Below are positions 7,647 through 20,010 of a DNA stretch of 64,000 bases, one piece after another; position 1 is the first letter of the stretch; every line of letters starts with the position of its first letter. Under the pieces are notes generated by a model. That model was not told where the DNA came from. It saw nothing but the letters and a program-made list of their open reading frames with translations, and ran no database searches. This DNA is from Mycobacteroides franklinii. Lineage in GTDB: Bacteria; Actinomycetota; Actinomycetes; Mycobacteriales; Mycobacteriaceae. Position numbers and translations under genes: made by a program. Location of the stretch: the NCBI RefSeq assembly GCF_002013895.1, contig NZ_MAFQ01000009.1, positions 1-64,000 of the forward strand, read 5' to 3'.

Positions 7647-9263
7647 TCACTTGGCGAAGATGGCGAGATTCCCCACGAGATCAAGCAACGGCTGGGGCAC
7701 CACACCGAGCAGAACGGTGACGAGCGCGCTGACTCCGATCGATATGGTCACCGCGGGGCCGGGGAAGCGAAGTACCCCCGAGTCCTCCACCGGATCGGCG
7801 AAGAACATCACCACGATGACGCGCACATAGAAATACGCCGCGATGGCGCTGCACATCACACCCACCACCACCAGCGGCACGGCACCTCCGGATGCGGCGG
7901 CCTCGAACACCGCGAACTTGCTGACGAATCCGCTCGTCAGCGGAATCCCCGCGAATGCCAGCAGGAACAACGCGAACACGATGCCCAGCACCGGTGAACG
8001 GCGACCGATTCCGGCCCATCGACTCAGCTCGGTGACCTCGTCGTCATCCTTGAAGTCGCCGTCAGCGCCGTCATCTGCGTTACCCGAGCGCACCAGACCG
8101 GCGATGGTGAACGCCCCCACGGTACTGAAACCGTATGCGGCCAAATAGAACAACGTCGATGACACACCCCGCTCATTGGCCGCGGCCACCCCGGTGAGCA
8201 GGAATCCGGTATGTGCCACTGCCGAATAGGCCAGCATGCGCTTGACGTCGGCCTGCGTGACCGCTCCGATCGATCCGATCAGCATGGTGGCAATCGCTAC
8301 CGCCCACAGTACCGGCCGCCAATCGGCAGTGATTCCCGGCAGCGCGACGTACAGCACCCGCAACAGCGCGCCGAAGGCCGCGATCTTGGTGGTGGCCGCC
8401 ATGAATGCGGTCACCGGCGTCGGCGCTCCCTGGTACACGTCGGGCACCCAGAAATGGAACGGTACCGCCCCCACCTTGAACAGCAACCCCACCGACAGCA
8501 TGGCCACACCCAGTAGCAGGAAGGATCGCTCCCCCGCATCGGCGTTGATGGCTCGCGCGACGGCGCCGAGTTCGACCGTTCCGGCGTATCCGTATATGAA
8601 AGCCGATCCGAACAGGAAGAAGGCCGAGGAAAATGCGCCCAGCAGAAAGTATTTGAGCGCCGATTCCTGGGACAGCAGCCGGCGACGCCGCGCCAGTGCG
8701 CACATCACATAGAGCGGAAGCGAAAACACCTCCAGCGCGACGAACATCGTCAGCAGGTCATTGCACGCGGGAAAGAGCATCATTCCGGCGATCGCGAACA
8801 ACGTCAGCGGGAAGATCTCCGTTTGCGTGATGCCGGTGCGGTTGAGCACCCGCTCCGATTCGCTGCCGGGAACGCTGGACGCCTGCGCGGCGAAGGCATC
8901 CAATCCGCTGCTGGCCCCGGCGGAAACCGCGCTCGGGACAACCGTGATCGTCCTGCGCTGCGCCATGACCGTCAGCGCCAGCCCGGACGCCACCAGGATG
9001 AGTCCCTGCAGAAAGAGCGTGGGGCCGTCGATCGCCACCGCACCGTTCATGACGACCTGATGCGAACCACCCAGGGCCACCACGGCCACCAGGGCACCGA
9101 GGATTCCGCCTGTCGTCAGCATCACTTGAGTGTTGAGCCGGTGCCGCCGCGACACGAATGCCTCCACGAGCACCGATACCACCGCGACCCCGAACATGAT
9201 CAGCATGGGAGACAGCGCGCCGTACGCAACCGGCGGGGCCGGAAGAATCCCGATATCGGTCAT
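7647..9263 (-). CDS. nuoN: NADH-quinone oxidoreductase subunit N
   Basis: A 538-aa antiporter-like membrane subunit of respiratory complex I, the last gene of the nuo operon. About 14 hydrophobic segments are visible. The conserved Mrp-antiporter region includes the lysine-bearing stretch VGAVPFHFWVPDVYQGAP and VTQADVKRMLAYSAVAHTG. The region around residues 135-160 carries a polar insertion before ALEVFSLPLYVM. Its ATG overlaps the nuoM stop by ATGA. It pumps protons together with NuoM and NuoL. No frameshift or missing motif is seen. The repeat cluster just downstream may mark the operon end. Confidence 0.96.
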   Translation of the reverse strand: MTDIGILPAPPVAYGALSPMLIMFGVAVVSVLVEAFVSRRHRLNTQVMLTTGGILGALVAVVALGGSHQVVMNGAVAIDGPTLFLQGLILVASGLALTVMAQRRTITVVPSAVSAGASSGLDAFAAQASSVPGSESERVLNRTGITQTEIFPLTLFAIAGMMLFPACNDLLTMFVALEVFSLPLYVMCALARRRRLLSQESALKYFLLGAFSSAFFLFGSAFIYGYAGTVELGAVARAINADAGERSFLLLGVAMLSVGLLFKVGAVPFHFWVPDVYQGAPTPVTAFMAATTKIAAFGALLRVLYVALPGITADWRPVLWAVAIATMLIGSIGAVTQADVKRMLAYSAVAHTGFLLTGVAAANERGVSSTLFYLAAYGFSTVGAFTIAGLVRSGNADDGADGDFKDDDEVTELSRWAGIGRRSPVLGIVFALFLLAFAGIPLTSGFVSKFAVFEAAASGGAVPLVVVGVMCSAIAAYFYVRVIVVMFFADPVEDSGVLRFPGPAVTISIGVSALVTVLLGVVPQPLLDLVGNLAIFAK

Positions 9264-10855
9264 CGTTGCTCGCCTTCACCGTGTCGGAGGGCAATATCGG
9301 CCACGACGGGCGGCGGATCTTTTTCGTTGACGGTCCGCAGCGTCTGCTCGACGGCAGGATTCACCATGTCCAACAGCGGTTTGGGATAGATGCCCAATAC
9401 CAGCAGAAGCGCGATCAACGGCGCTACCACCACCAGCTCACGACGCTTCAGATCGCCGATCGTCTCATTACCCGGCGCCAACGGCCCGGTCATCATCCGC
9501 TGGTACATCCACAACACGTAGATCGCCGCCAGCACCAATGCGATGACCGCGCACGCCGCGGCCACCGGGTAGCGCGTGAAAGTACCCACCAATACCAGGA
9601 ATTCACTGATGAACGGTGCCAAGCCGGGCAACGACAAGGTGGCCAGACCCGCCACCAAGAACGATCCGGCAAGGACCGGCGCCACCTTCTGCACTCCGCC
9701 GTACTCCGCGATGAGTCGAGATCCCTTGCGGGAAACCAGAAATCCTGCCACCAGCATCAGGGCCGCGGTGGAGATGCCGTGGTTGACCATGTACAGCGTC
9801 GAACCGGACTGACCCTGGCTGGTCATCGCGAAGATACCCAGGATGATGAACCCGAAATGCGATATCGATGTGTAGGCGATCAAACGCATCACGTCGGTCT
9901 GACCGATCGCCACGACGGCACCGTAGATGATGCCGATGACCGCAAGCGTGATGATCAGCGGCGTGAAATACCTACTGGCATCGGGGAACAGCTGGATGCA
10001 ATACCGGAGCATCGCGAACGTGCCCACCTTGTCCACAATCGCCATCATCAGCACCGCACTGGCGGGTGTTGCGTGCACAGCGGCATCGGGCAGCCAGGTA
10101 TGAAGCGGCCACAGCGGAGCCTTCACGGCGAACGCGAACATGAACCCCAGGAAAAGCGCCTTCGCCACACCCGGATCGATGCCCAACGTGCCGGTCGCGA
10201 CCATTTCGGTGATGTCCCGCAGATCGAACGTTCCGGCCTGGCCCCGCGCGGTCACCACATACAGCCCGATCACGGCCGCCAGCATGATCAGACCACCGAA
10301 CAGGTTGTACATCAAGAACTTCACCGCCGCACGCGACCGCTGCTTGGCATCGGAATGTGTGCTCCCGAATCCTCCTATCAAGAAGTACATCGGGATGAGC
10401 ATCGCCTCGAAGAATATGTAGAACAGCAGCACGTCCAGAGCAGAGAAGGACAGCAGCACCATGGATTCCACGATCAGGATCAGCGCCACATAGCGTTGCG
10501 CCAAGGGGCGATTGCCGTACCCCGGGACTCCTGCTCCGTCATCCCATCCGGCCAGCAGTAGCACAGGAAGAAGCCCCGCGGTCAGCAGCACCAGCGCGAG
10601 GCCGATCCCGTCAAGACCCACCGCATACTTCATCCCGAATGCCGGTATCCAGGAGGCAGATTCGACGAACTGGTACTGCGGGCCCGTGGGATCGAACGCA
10701 ACCGCCAGTCCGATCGCGACGATCAACACGAGCAGTGAGGCGCCCAGCGCGACGTATTTCGCCAACACCCGCCGCTGGGTCGGCATCACCAATACGACGG
10801 TGGCGCCTAGCAATGGAATGAGCCACAGCGCTGTCACGGCACCCACGACACTCAC
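9260..10855 (-). CDS. nuoM: NADH-quinone oxidoreductase subunit M
   Basis: A 531-aa antiporter-like proton-pumping subunit of complex I. It has the family segments [42 protein letters not shown] and [16 protein letters not shown] 10855 is chosen because it overlaps the nuoL stop as GTGA and gives the usual hydrophobic N terminus; a GTG one codon upstream (10858) is equally possible. The frame remains open about 30 codons further upstream, but that stretch lies inside nuoL and is not family-like. It sits in the membrane arm between NuoN and NuoL. Confidence 0.95.
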   Translation of the reverse strand: MSVVGAVTALWLIPLLGATVVLVMPTQRRVLAKYVALGASLLVLIVAIGLAVAFDPTGPQYQFVESASWIPAFGMKYAVGLDGIGLALVLLTAGLLPVLLLAGWDDGAGVPGYGNRPLAQRYVALILIVESMVLLSFSALDVLLFYIFFEAMLIPMYFLIGGFGSTHSDAKQRSRAAVKFLMYNLFGGLIMLAAVIGLYVVTARGQAGTFDLRDITEMVATGTLGIDPGVAKALFLGFMFAFAVKAPLWPLHTWLPDAAVHATPASAVLMMAIVDKVGTFAMLRYCIQLFPDASRYFTPLIITLAVIGIIYGAVVAIGQTDVMRLIAYTSISHFGFIILGIFAMTSQGQSGSTLYMVNHGISTAALMLVAGFLVSRKGSRLIAEYGGVQKVAPVLAGSFLVAGLATLSLPGLAPFISEFLVLVGTFTRYPVAAACAVIALVLAAIYVLWMYQRMMTGPLAPGNETIGDLKRRELVVVAPLIALLLVLGIYPKPLLDMVNPAVEQTLRTVNEKDPPPVVADIALRHGEGEQR

Positions 10856-12717
10856 CACCTCACTGCCATCAACACCGCGACCACCAGTGCCGCACCGGCA
10901 CACATGGACAACGCGTAAGAGCGGACGTGACCTGTCTGCAGATGCCGTACCCACCCCGATACGGCGCCGAGCGTGGAGGCCACACCATTGACCAGGCCGT
11001 CGACCGCCCGGTCGTCGGCCAACACCAGGCCACGGGTAAGCCGCTGGCCGGGACGCATGAACACCGCCTCGTTGAACGCGTCGCCGTAAAGATCCCGCCG
11101 CGCGGCGACGGTGAGCACGGAACCCTGCGGCGCCGCTTCGTCGACCTCACCCCGGTACATCCGGTAGGCGATACCCACGCCGCAAAGCACCACCGCGACG
11201 GTGGCGACACTGATGCCCCAAGCCGGGACAGGCATCTCGCCATGATGGGCGCCGACAACCGGTTCCAGCCAATTCTGCAGGGCGCCACCAAAGCTGAGTG
11301 CAAATCCGGCCCCCACCGACCCGACCGCAAGCACCATCATCGGCCAGGTCATCACCGACGGCGACTCATGTGGATGCGCGTTCTCGTGCCAACGTCTCGC
11401 CCCGAAGAAGGTCAACAGCATGACCCGGGTCATGTAGAACGCGGTGATCCCTGCCCCCAACAGTGCCGCCGATCCCAGCAGGAATCCGCCCGCGCCGCCG
11501 TGGCCGAACGCCACCTCGATGATCTTATCCTTCGAGTAGAAGCCCGCGAATGGTGGAACACCAATGATGGCAAGGTATCCCAACCCAAAGGTGACAAAGG
11601 TGATCGGCATGACGGTGCGCAGCCCGCCATAGCGACGCATATCGGTTTCCTCATTCATGCCGTGCATGACCGAACCGGCTCCGAGGAATAGCCCGGCCTT
11701 GAAGAATCCGTGGGTGAGCAGATGCATGATCGCCACCGCATAGCCTGCGGGCCCGAGGCCCGCCGCCAGCACCATGTACCCGATCTGAGACATCGTGCTC
11801 GCGGCGAGCGCCTTCTTGATGTCATCCTTGGCGCAACCGATGATTGCCCCGAAGAGCAGCGTGACGGCGCCGACGAGCACCACCGCGATCTGGGCGTACG
11901 GAGCGTGTTCGAAGATCGGCCCCGATCTGGTGATCAGGTAGACACCCGCGGTCACCATGGTGGCCGCGTGGATGAGCGCGGAGACCGGAGTGGGGCCTTC
12001 CATCGCATCGCCGAGCCAGGACTGCAGCGGCACCTGGGCCGACTTTCCGCATGCTGCCAGCAGCAGTGCCAATCCGATTGCGGTATTGCGGCTCTCGCCG
12101 GCCGCGCTCGCCGAGCCCAGCACCTGTATGAAGCCGACAGAGCCGAATGTCGCGAACATGAGCATCATGGCCAGCGCCAGCCCCATGTCACCGACCCGGT
12201 TGACGATGAAGGCCTTCTTGGCCGCGGCGGCGGCCGACGGCTTCTGGTACCAGAAGCCGATCAACAGGTAGGACGCCAGGCCGACGCCCTCCCAGCCCAC
12301 ATACAAACCAAGGAAGTTATCGGCCAGCACCAGCAGCAGCATCGCCGCCAGAAAGAGGTTCAAGTATCCGAAAAACCGTCGCCGGTCTGCGTCGTGCGCC
12401 ATGTAGCCGATCGAGTAGATATGGATCAGTGAACCGACCCCGGTGATCAACAGTGCAAAGCACACGGACAGCTGATCGAGGGTCAACCCGAAATCAACGT
12501 GCAGCGCCCCGACGGGAACCCAGCTGAACAATGTTTCGTGCACCACTCGCTCGCCGCCGGCTCGGCCGAGCATGCCGAGGAAGGCGACGCCGGCCACCAA
12601 GAAAGACCCGAGGGCCATCGCACAGCCCAGTAGGTGCCCCCAGGCGTCGCCCCGGCGGCCGATGAGCAGGAGGACGGCCGCACCCGCGAGGGGCAGCGCC
12701 GGCATGAGCCACGTCAC
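10852..12717 (-). CDS. nuoL: NADH-quinone oxidoreductase subunit L
   Basis: A 621-aa distal membrane-arm subunit of complex I, homologous to Mrp antiporters. Recognisable segments are [53 protein letters not shown] and [14 protein letters not shown]. The C-terminal 150 residues carry the extra helices expected for the lateral helix region. The start is GTG with a strong AGGAGGGGAG Shine-Dalgarno sequence about 6 nt upstream. That is notable because most other nuo genes here rely on overlapping stops. The gap from nuoK is 13 bp. Confidence 0.96.
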   Translation of the reverse strand: MTWLMPALPLAGAAVLLLIGRRGDAWGHLLGCAMALGSFLVAGVAFLGMLGRAGGERVVHETLFSWVPVGALHVDFGLTLDQLSVCFALLITGVGSLIHIYSIGYMAHDADRRRFFGYLNLFLAAMLLLVLADNFLGLYVGWEGVGLASYLLIGFWYQKPSAAAAAKKAFIVNRVGDMGLALAMMLMFATFGSVGFIQVLGSASAAGESRNTAIGLALLLAACGKSAQVPLQSWLGDAMEGPTPVSALIHAATMVTAGVYLITRSGPIFEHAPYAQIAVVLVGAVTLLFGAIIGCAKDDIKKALAASTMSQIGYMVLAAGLGPAGYAVAIMHLLTHGFFKAGLFLGAGSVMHGMNEETDMRRYGGLRTVMPITFVTFGLGYLAIIGVPPFAGFYSKDKIIEVAFGHGGAGGFLLGSAALLGAGITAFYMTRVMLLTFFGARRWHENAHPHESPSVMTWPMMVLAVGSVGAGFALSFGGALQNWLEPVVGAHHGEMPVPAWGISVATVAVVLCGVGIAYRMYRGEVDEAAPQGSVLTVAARRDLYGDAFNEAVFMRPGQRLTRGLVLADDRAVDGLVNGVASTLGAVSGWVRHLQTGHVRSYALSMCAGAALVVAVLMAVRW

Positions 12718-12730
12718 GGGTACTCCCCTC

Positions 12731-13030
12731 CTAGAACTTCAACAAATCGGCGTCGTCGACCGAAGCCGACCTACGGGTACGGAAGATGGTCATGATGATC
12801 CCCAGTCCCACAACCACTTCCGTGGCCGCGACAACCATGGTGAAGAATGCGATGACCTGGCCGTCCAGGTTTCCGTGCATGCGCGCGAAGGTGACAAATG
12901 CCAGGTTGGCGGCATTGAGCATGAGCTCCACACTCATGAAGACGACGATTGCGTTGCGGCGCAACATCACGCCGGCGGCTCCGATGGTGAAGATGAGCGC
13001 AGCCAGATAGAGATAGTTCCCGGGGTTCAT
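12731..13030 (-). CDS. nuoK: NADH-quinone oxidoreductase subunit K
   Basis: A 99-aa three-helix membrane subunit of complex I. The conserved helix with the essential glutamate is visible as [17 protein letters not shown]. Its length is normal for the family. ATG overlaps the nuoJ stop by 4 bp. It takes part in coupling between the quinone site and the antiporter subunits. Confidence 0.96.
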   Translation of the reverse strand: MNPGNYLYLAALIFTIGAAGVMLRRNAIVVFMSVELMLNAANLAFVTFARMHGNLDGQVIAFFTMVVAATEVVVGLGIIMTIFRTRRSASVDDADLLKF

Positions 13031-13788
13031 CGCGCCTCCATATCCCGCGGCGTCAGTACACCGCTGACAGACAGCTCCGAGAACGACCCGTCGGGAAGTA
13101 GCGCGGGCACGTCGACCGCGTTATGCCGGGCATAGACACCGGGGTTCGGCAACGGCGTGGCACGGTCTCCGTGCTGGAACCGTCGAATGACCAGTTCGCG
13201 CTGGCCGCCGGTCTGCCCCAGTTTCTCGCGGTGCGCCAGCACCATCGCGCCGATCGTGGCGGTGATCAACAGCGCACCGGTCAGTTCGAACGCCCACAGG
13301 TAGTCGATGAAGATACGCTCCGCCAGACCTTCCACGTTTCCGCGGCTGTTGGCTTGGTCGAGCCCCACAAAGGCTGTGGTGGAGGCATTTCCGATGCCCG
13401 CGAGGGCAAGTATTCCGAATCCCAGTCCCGCCGCGATGGCACCGACCCGCTGCCCCGGCAGGGTCTCCACCAGAGAGTCCGAGGAGTCCACACCCACAAA
13501 CATCAGGACGAACAAGAACAGCATCATGACCGCGCCGGTGTACACCACCACCTGAGCGACACCCAGAAACAGCGCCCCTTGCGCTACGAAGAACACCGCA
13601 AGAATGACCATCGTCATGGCAAGGAAGATCGCCGAATACACCGCCTTCGGCGCGGCGATCACCCCAAGCGCACCCAGTACCGCGATCGCACCGAGCACCC
13701 AAAACGTGACCCCCTCCCATGTGGGGGTACGAGAGAGCCCCTCAGCCACAAGCACTGTCAGCTGGCTGGCCGCGAGATCGAGACTCAC
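13027..13788 (-). CDS. nuoJ: NADH-quinone oxidoreductase subunit J
   Basis: A 253-aa membrane subunit of complex I. The first 180 residues give five hydrophobic helices, including the conserved [19 protein letters not shown] stretch. After about residue 185 a hydrophilic tail rich in R, H and P extends to the end; actinobacterial NuoJ proteins are longer than the E. coli one for this reason. The start overlaps the nuoI stop by 4 bp. Confidence 0.95.
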   Translation of the reverse strand: MSLDLAASQLTVLVAEGLSRTPTWEGVTFWVLGAIAVLGALGVIAAPKAVYSAIFLAMTMVILAVFFVAQGALFLGVAQVVVYTGAVMMLFLFVLMFVGVDSSDSLVETLPGQRVGAIAAGLGFGILALAGIGNASTTAFVGLDQANSRGNVEGLAERIFIDYLWAFELTGALLITATIGAMVLAHREKLGQTGGQRELVIRRFQHGDRATPLPNPGVYARHNAVDVPALLPDGSFSELSVSGVLTPRDMEAR

Positions 13789-14321
13789 CTGACGTCCTCC
13801 CCTGCCTTCGGCAGGTTGCCCAGGTAGTAGTCGGTATCGGTGGTGCCCGGGTACATCGCGTGCGGCGGTAACGCCATTCCTGGCTGTAGCGGTGCCAGCA
13901 GCTTGTCCTTGCCGTAGATGAGGTCGGCCCGGTTGTCATCGGCCATCTCGTAGTCGTTCGTCATGGTGAGCGCCCGCGTGGGGCACGCCTCGATGCACAG
14001 CCCACAACCGATGCACCGCAGGTAGTTGATCTGGTACACCCGGCCATACCGCTCGCCCGGAGAGAAGCGTTCCTCCTCGGAATTGTCAGCGCCCTCAACG
14101 AATATCGCGTCGGCCGGACAAGCCCAGGCACACAGCTCACAGCCGATGCATTTCTCCAGCCCATCGGCGTAGCGGTTGAGCTGATGGCGCCCGTGATAGC
14201 GGGCTGCGGTGGGCTGCTTCTTCTCGGGGTACTGCTCGGTGAGCCGCTTTTTGAACATGGACGAGAAGGTCACCCAGAACCCCGCCAGGGCCTCGACCGA
14301 GCGTCGCAGCAGATCAGGCAT
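13785..14321 (-). CDS. nuoI: NADH-quinone oxidoreductase subunit I (2 x 4Fe-4S)
   Basis: A 178-aa peripheral-arm subunit of complex I. Two ferredoxin-type motifs, [14 protein letters not shown] and [14 protein letters not shown], bind the N6a and N6b [4Fe-4S] clusters that pass electrons towards NuoB. Length is normal. The ATG lies 8 bp inside the 3' end of nuoH. Confidence 0.97.
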   Translation of the reverse strand: MPDLLRRSVEALAGFWVTFSSMFKKRLTEQYPEKKQPTAARYHGRHQLNRYADGLEKCIGCELCAWACPADAIFVEGADNSEEERFSPGERYGRVYQINYLRCIGCGLCIEACPTRALTMTNDYEMADDNRADLIYGKDKLLAPLQPGMALPPHAMYPGTTDTDYYLGNLPKAGEDVR

Positions 14322-15579
14322 GTGCGTCCTCCTTTGTGGAGCGCGGGTTGGTGTCCAGCCGCTGCCCGGGCAGCGGCGGCACCGGGAATCCTCCGGCCAT
14401 CGGATCGAAGCGTGCGCGCAGCACAGGTTTTGCCGGCTGTGTGCGTCGGGAGAGGACGCCCACCAAGGCGATGCTGCCGACCGAAACCATCACCCCGGTG
14501 ATCCCGAGGATGATCGATGGGTTTCCGTATCCGTACAGCGCCATGGCCTTGACCGCACCCACAACGACGATCCACACCAGTGCGACCGGAATCAGGACCT
14601 CCCAGCCCAACCGCATGAACTGGTCGTAGCGCAGCCGCGGCAAGGTGGCCCGCAGCCACATGAACAGGAACATGAATCCCCAGATCTTCGCCACGAACCA
14701 CAGCACCGGCCACCAGGCGGTGTTCGCGCCATCGATCAGGCTCAGCGGCCAGGGCGCATGCCAGCCGCCCAGGAACATCGTGGCCGCCAACCCGGAAACC
14801 GTTGCCATGTTGATGTATTCGGCGAGCATGAACATGGCAAAGCGCAGCGAGGAGTACTCGGTGTGGAATCCACCCACCAGCTCGCCCTCTGCCTCAGGCA
14901 GGTCGAACGGTGCCCTGTTCGTCTCGCCGACCATCGCCGTGACGTAGACGAGAAATGATGGCAAGAGCAGGAAGACATACCAGCGTCCCTCCTGTGCCGA
15001 CACGATTCCCGACGTCGACATGGTTCCGGCCAGCAGGAACACCGCCGCGAATGTCAGGCCCATCGCGATCTCGTATGAGATCACCTGCGCGGAGGACCGC
15101 AATCCACCCAGCAGCGGGTAGGTAGATCCGGATGCCCAACCCCCCAGCACGATCCCGTACACACCTATCGAGGTGACCGCCAGTACGAACAGGATCGCCA
15201 CCGGCAGGTCGGTCAGCTGCAGGGGTGTGCGATGGCCGAAAACCGAGACGACAGGCCCGAACGGGATGACCGCGTAGGCGACGATCGCCGGCACCACCGA
15301 GATGATGGGCGCCAGGAGGTAGATGGGCTTGTCGACGCCGGCCGGAGTCAAGCCCTCCTTGAGTGCCAGTTTCACACCGTCGGCAAGGCTCTGCAGCAGG
15401 CCGAACGGGCCCACCCGGTTAGGGCCTATGCGGCGCTGCATCCAGGCCAATACCCTGCGCTCGACCAGGATGGCAACAAGCACAGTGAGAACCAGGAAGG
15501 CGAATACCGCAACGCATTTCACGACGACGAGCCACAGCGGATCGGTCCCGAACTGCGACAAGTCTGTTTTGCCCGTCAC
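14314..15579 (-). CDS. nuoH: NADH-quinone oxidoreductase subunit H
   Basis: A 421-aa membrane subunit forming the quinone-access channel of complex I. Conserved stretches include [22 protein letters not shown] near the N terminus and [20 protein letters not shown] in the middle loop. GTG 15579 is chosen because it overlaps the nuoG stop as GTGA. The last 50 residues are a hydrophilic extension seen in mycobacterial NuoH ([11 protein letters not shown] and similar). Confidence 0.96.
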   Translation of the reverse strand: MTGKTDLSQFGTDPLWLVVVKCVAVFAFLVLTVLVAILVERRVLAWMQRRIGPNRVGPFGLLQSLADGVKLALKEGLTPAGVDKPIYLLAPIISVVPAIVAYAVIPFGPVVSVFGHRTPLQLTDLPVAILFVLAVTSIGVYGIVLGGWASGSTYPLLGGLRSSAQVISYEIAMGLTFAAVFLLAGTMSTSGIVSAQEGRWYVFLLLPSFLVYVTAMVGETNRAPFDLPEAEGELVGGFHTEYSSLRFAMFMLAEYINMATVSGLAATMFLGGWHAPWPLSLIDGANTAWWPVLWFVAKIWGFMFLFMWLRATLPRLRYDQFMRLGWEVLIPVALVWIVVVGAVKAMALYGYGNPSIILGITGVMVSVGSIALVGVLSRRTQPAKPVLRARFDPMAGGFPVPPLPGQRLDTNPRSTKEDAHA

Positions 15580-17960
15580 GGCGCGACCTCGATCCGCACC
15601 ACGTGCCCGAGTGCCGGACCGAGCTGCTGATGAACCTCCGAACCCGCCGAGCGCATGGGCACCCACACCACCCTGTCCGGCATTTCGGTTATCAGCAACG
15701 GCAACGTGATCGAACCCAGGATCGACTCCGACATACTGCGCACGGTCACCAATTCACCTTCGGTAGCCCCGATTTCATTGGCGGTCGCCTCCGAGAGCCG
15801 CACCTGCGCTGGATGCGCGGTACCGGCGAGGTACTGCTCGCCATCCTGGAGACGGCCCGTATCGAGCAGCATCCGCCACGAGGCCAGCACCGCCTCACCC
15901 GCCTCTGGCTGGGTCCTGGCGGTCGCGTGGACCGGCCGCATCGGCTCCCGCGCGCCCTCCCACGGGCCGATGTCCGCAAGCTCGGCAAGCGCCTGGTTTT
16001 CATGGTTCAGGCCGATCGGGCGATCCATCCGCTCAGACAGCGCGGTAAGAACTCTGAGATCGTCCAGGGCGTCGCTGACGTCGAGAGTGGTAGGGAAAGT
16101 CCTCAGCCGGCCTTCCCAATTCAGGAAACTGCCGGACTTCTCCGCAACTGCCGCTACCGGGAGGACGACATCGGCGAGCTCCGTGACAGCGCCGTGGCGC
16201 ATCTCCAGGCTCACGACAAATGCCGTCTTGAGCGCACCGACGGCGGCGGCGGGGTACGGCAGATCAGCCAGTTCGACGCCGCCGACGAGAAACGCATCGA
16301 GCCCCCTGCCGGGGTCCAGCATGCCGGCCGCATCGAGTCCGGGCACATCGGGCAACGCGATGACACCCCATTTTTCGGCGATGATGCGGCGCGCCGCGCT
16401 GTCGGCCACGGGGTGCGCGCCCGGCAACAGCCGCGGCAGCGCCCCGGCTTCCAACGCGCCGCGCTCACCCGCCCGGCGCGGAATCCATACCAGGGTGGCG
16501 CCGGTCATGGTGGCCAGTTCTGCTGCCGCCGAAAGCCCCCCGGGTGCCGACGCCAGCCGCTCTCCCACCATGATCACGGCGCCCTGTTCGCGCAACAGCT
16601 CCGAATTGGCCAGGTCCGCAAGGGTTTCCGGCTCAGTGCCGGGAACGGTGGCAATAACGTCGGCGGAAAGCTTCGCCGATCCCCGGCTCGCGAAGGGTGC
16701 GACGGTGAGCACCTTGAGTCCCCGCCGGCGCACTGCCTTGCGCAGCCGCAGGAAGACGATGGGAGATTCCTCCTCCGGCTCGAATCCCGCCAGCAGGACC
16801 ACCGGCGCGGACTCCAGCGCCGCATACGTCTCTGTCATCCCGTGCCCGGCGACCGCCGAGCCGAGGAACGTTGCTTCTTCAGCGCTGTGCGCACGGGCGC
16901 GGAAGTCGATGTTGTTGGTGCCCAACACCATGCGTGCGAACTTGACATAGGCGTAGGCGTCTTCGACTGTCAACCGCCCGCCGGTGAGTACCCCGGCGTT
17001 GGCGCCCGCAGCCGCCAAACCCTTTGCCGCGGTTTCCAACGCCTGCGGCCACGACACCGCCACCAGGTTTCCGGACTCGTCGCGAATCATCGGGTTGGTG
17101 ATGCGGTCAGCCGCCGTGACATAGGTGAACGCCCAGCGTCCTTTGTCGCAGTTCCATTCCTCGTTGACCTCGGGATCGTCGCCGGCCAGGCGCCTGAGTA
17201 TCTTTCCCCGCCGATGGTCGGTGCGCTGTGCGCATCCACTGGCGCAGTGCTCGCACACACTGGGCGTGGAGACCAGATCGAAGGGGCGGGCGCGGAATCT
17301 GTACGCGGCACCGGTGAGCGCACCCACCGGGCAGATCTGCACGGTATTGCCGGAGAAGTAGGACTCGAAGGGTTCGTCGCTGGCGATGCCAACCTGTTGT
17401 AGCGCACCACGTTCCAGCAGCTCGATGAATGGATCACCGGCGATCTGCTGGGAGAACCGGGTGCAGCGAGCACACAGGACACAACGCTCCCGGTCCAGCA
17501 ACACCTCGGTGGACAATGGAATCGGCTTGGGGAAGGTGCGTTTGGCCTCGGTGAATCTGGTTTCGGTACGCCCAGTGGACATCGCCTGGTTCTGCAGCGG
17601 ACACTCCCCGCCCTTGTCACAGACGGGACAGTCGAGCGGATGGTTGATCAACAGCAGTTCCATCACACCGCTCTGCGCCTTCTGCGCCGCCTCGGAGGTG
17701 ACCTGGGTGTGTACCACCATCTCGTCGGTGACCGTGGTGGTGCACGCCGCGAGCGGCTTGCGCTGCCCCTCCACCTCGACGAGGCATTGACGGCACGCAC
17801 CCACGGGTTCCAGCAGCGGGTGATCGCAGAATCGGGGAATCTGCACACCGATGAGCTCAGCGGCGCGGATCACCAACGTGCCCTTGGGAACCGAAACACT
17901 GCTGCCGTCGATGTTGACGGTGACCATCTCCGTCGCGGTCCCAGGTTCCGTGGCAGTCAT
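15576..17960 (-). CDS. nuoG: NADH-quinone oxidoreductase subunit G
   Basis: A 794-aa peripheral-arm subunit of complex I. From the N terminus: a [2Fe-2S] domain ([15 protein letters not shown]), a His/Cys cluster site near [13 protein letters not shown], ferredoxin-like cysteines CVLCARC, then CEHCASGC ahead of a molybdopterin-oxidoreductase-like domain that no longer binds molybdenum. ATG 17960 is preferred over upstream in-frame codons because it overlaps the nuoF stop as ATGA and places the ferredoxin fold at the expected distance. Confidence 0.96.
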   Translation of the reverse strand: MTATEPGTATEMVTVNIDGSSVSVPKGTLVIRAAELIGVQIPRFCDHPLLEPVGACRQCLVEVEGQRKPLAACTTTVTDEMVVHTQVTSEAAQKAQSGVMELLLINHPLDCPVCDKGGECPLQNQAMSTGRTETRFTEAKRTFPKPIPLSTEVLLDRERCVLCARCTRFSQQIAGDPFIELLERGALQQVGIASDEPFESYFSGNTVQICPVGALTGAAYRFRARPFDLVSTPSVCEHCASGCAQRTDHRRGKILRRLAGDDPEVNEEWNCDKGRWAFTYVTAADRITNPMIRDESGNLVAVSWPQALETAAKGLAAAGANAGVLTGGRLTVEDAYAYVKFARMVLGTNNIDFRARAHSAEEATFLGSAVAGHGMTETYAALESAPVVLLAGFEPEEESPIVFLRLRKAVRRRGLKVLTVAPFASRGSAKLSADVIATVPGTEPETLADLANSELLREQGAVIMVGERLASAPGGLSAAAELATMTGATLVWIPRRAGERGALEAGALPRLLPGAHPVADSAARRIIAEKWGVIALPDVPGLDAAGMLDPGRGLDAFLVGGVELADLPYPAAAVGALKTAFVVSLEMRHGAVTELADVVLPVAAVAEKSGSFLNWEGRLRTFPTTLDVSDALDDLRVLTALSERMDRPIGLNHENQALAELADIGPWEGAREPMRPVHATARTQPEAGEAVLASWRMLLDTGRLQDGEQYLAGTAHPAQVRLSEATANEIGATEGELVTVRSMSESILGSITLPLLITEMPDRVVWVPMRSAGSEVHQQLGPALGHVVRIEVAP

Positions 17961-19270
17961 CGGTTCCCCTCTCCGAAGACGGTGCTGGCTGCCGAATCGA
18001 ACGGACACCCATGCTTCAGGTGCGCTTCATACTCTCCGCGGAAGTACTTGAGCGAGGAGATGATCGGGCTCGCCGCACCGTCGCCGAGAGCGCAGAAGGA
18101 TTTGCCCAACACGATGTCCGAGATATCGAGGAGTTTGTCCAGATCCTCGGCGGCGCCCTCGCCGGCCTCGAGTCGCTGCAGGATCCGCACCAGCCAGTAG
18201 GTGCCCTCACGGCACGGCGTGCACTTGCCACAGGACTCGTGCGCATAGAACTCAGTCCATCGCAGTACCGCGCGCACCACGCAGGTGGTGTCATCGAATA
18301 TCTGTAATGCCTTGGTGCCCAACATCGATCCGGCGGCGCTCACCCCCTCGTAGTCAAGCGGGACGTCCAGCTGTTCGGTGGTGAACAGCGGTGTCGACGA
18401 GCCACCGGGCGTCCAGAACTTGAGCCCGTGCCCGTCGCGCACACCTCCGGCCAGCTCCAGGAGCTGTCGCAACGTCACACCCAGCGGGGCCTCGTATTGG
18501 CCCGGAGTACGCACATGCCCGGACAACGAATAGAGCGTGAATCCCGGTGACTTCTCCGAGCCCATCGTGCGGAACCATTCCGCACCGCGCCGCAGGATTG
18601 CCGGGACACTGGCGATGGACTCGACGTTGTTGACCACGGTCGGGCTGGCATACAGACCGGCCACAGCCGGGAACGGTGGCCGCAATCGCGGCTGCCCTCG
18701 CCGTCCTTCCAGCGAGTCCAACAGTGCGGTCTCTTCCCCGCAGATGTAGGCGCCGGCGCCGGCGTGCACCACCAACTCCAGATCGAAGCCGCTATCGAGG
18801 ATGTTGCGGCCCAGGTATCCGGCCTTGTAGGCCTCCGCCACCGCCGCCTGCAGCCGTCTGATCACCGAGATGACCTCGCCGCGCACATAGATGAAGGCGT
18901 GCGAGGCGCGGATCGCATAGGCCGCGATGACGATGCCCTCGATCAGGGTGTGCGGCGTCGCCAGCATCAGCGGAATGTCTTTACAGGTGCCGGGTTCGGA
19001 CTCGTCGGCGTTCACCACCAGGTAATGCGGCTTGGCCCCGGCTTCACCGCCCTGCGGGATGAAGGACCATTTGGTGCCGGTCGGAAATCCGGCGCCTCCG
19101 CGCCCGCGCAGCCCCGCCTCCTTGACCAACGCGATGACCGCGTCGGGTTCCATGCTCAGCGCGGTGCGCAGGCCCTGATAGCCGTCATGACGCAGATACC
19201 CGTCAAGAGTCCAGGCATCGGCCTCGTCCCAATGTTCGGACAGGACCGGGGTGAGGATCGTGGATGTCAC
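17957..19270 (-). CDS. nuoF: NADH-quinone oxidoreductase subunit F (FMN, NADH site)
   Basis: A 437-aa NADH-binding subunit of complex I. It has the FMN/NADH glycine-rich loop [16 protein letters not shown], the segment [12 protein letters not shown], and the [4Fe-4S] N3 ligands [12 protein letters not shown] followed by a later cysteine (SFCALGDGA). NADH is oxidised here and electrons enter the Fe-S chain. Overlaps nuoE and nuoG by 4 bp each, consistent with tight translational coupling. Confidence 0.97.
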   Translation of the reverse strand: MTSTILTPVLSEHWDEADAWTLDGYLRHDGYQGLRTALSMEPDAVIALVKEAGLRGRGGAGFPTGTKWSFIPQGGEAGAKPHYLVVNADESEPGTCKDIPLMLATPHTLIEGIVIAAYAIRASHAFIYVRGEVISVIRRLQAAVAEAYKAGYLGRNILDSGFDLELVVHAGAGAYICGEETALLDSLEGRRGQPRLRPPFPAVAGLYASPTVVNNVESIASVPAILRRGAEWFRTMGSEKSPGFTLYSLSGHVRTPGQYEAPLGVTLRQLLELAGGVRDGHGLKFWTPGGSSTPLFTTEQLDVPLDYEGVSAAGSMLGTKALQIFDDTTCVVRAVLRWTEFYAHESCGKCTPCREGTYWLVRILQRLEAGEGAAEDLDKLLDISDIVLGKSFCALGDGAASPIISSLKYFRGEYEAHLKHGCPFDSAASTVFGEGNR

Positions 19271-20010
19271 AGCGCTGTCCCCCCTGACTCCTGCCCTGCG
19301 TTCCGCTGCACATCCCGGGCCAGTCGCAGCCCCGCGAGCGTCGGGTCGCCCGGCCGCGCCGCCGCCACCGCCTCGGGCCGCTCATCGGCGAACCCGGCCA
19401 AGATCCGGGCTGTCTCCTTGAACGTGCAGGGCGGCGCGCCTCGCCGGGGCTGGGGAACGCGGCCCCCACGCAGCCCTTCCACCAGATCTACCGCCCCATC
19501 CGGGGTTTGATTGTCAAAGAACTCCCAATTGACCATCAGGACGGGCGCATAGTCACACGCGGCATTGCACTCGACATGTTCGAGCGTCACCTTGCCGTCC
19601 TCGGTCGTGCCACCGGGCCGTACGCCGAGTTCGTCGGCCAATCGGGCCAGGATCGCGTCACCGCCGAGCACCGCACACAGCGTGTTGGTGCAGACGCCGA
19701 CCAAATAGTCCCCGGTGGGCTCGCGGCGGTACATCGAGTAGAAGCTCGCCACCGCGGTCACCTCGGCGGACGTCAATCCCACATGCCCGGCGCAGAATTC
19801 AATTCCCGCCATGGTCACGTACCCGTCTTCGGACTGGACCAGATGCAACAGCGGCAGCAACGCCGACCGACGGCTCGGATAACGGTCGAGGATATCCTTG
19901 GCGTCGATGGACAACCGTGAAACCACCTCCGCCGGATAGCTTTTTCGCCCCGCGAAGCGACCCTCGTCCTCGGGCGGACGATGACCGAGCTCGACGAATA
20001 TCTCCGTCAC
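19267..20010 (-). CDS. nuoE: NADH-quinone oxidoreductase subunit E
   Basis: A 247-aa thioredoxin-like [2Fe-2S] subunit of complex I. Cluster ligands are the C-x4-C pair in [12 protein letters not shown] and the CNAAC motif about 40 residues later. The C-terminal 70 residues are an Arg/Ala-rich extension not present in E. coli NuoE. It works with NuoF at the NADH-oxidising tip. Confidence 0.96.
   Translation of the reverse strand: MTEIFVELGHRPPEDEGRFAGRKSYPAEVVSRLSIDAKDILDRYPSRRSALLPLLHLVQSEDGYVTMAGIEFCAGHVGLTSAEVTAVASFYSMYRREPTGDYLVGVCTNTLCAVLGGDAILARLADELGVRPGGTTEDGKVTLEHVECNAACDYAPVLMVNWEFFDNQTPDGAVDLVEGLRGGRVPQPRRGAPPCTFKETARILAGFADERPEAVAAARPGDPTLAGLRLARDVQRNAGQESGGTAL

Noticed and set aside
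15603-17402. A 599-codon plus-strand open frame opposite nuoG
   Set aside because: Antisense to a complete, motif-intact nuoG; composition is typical of a shadow frame.
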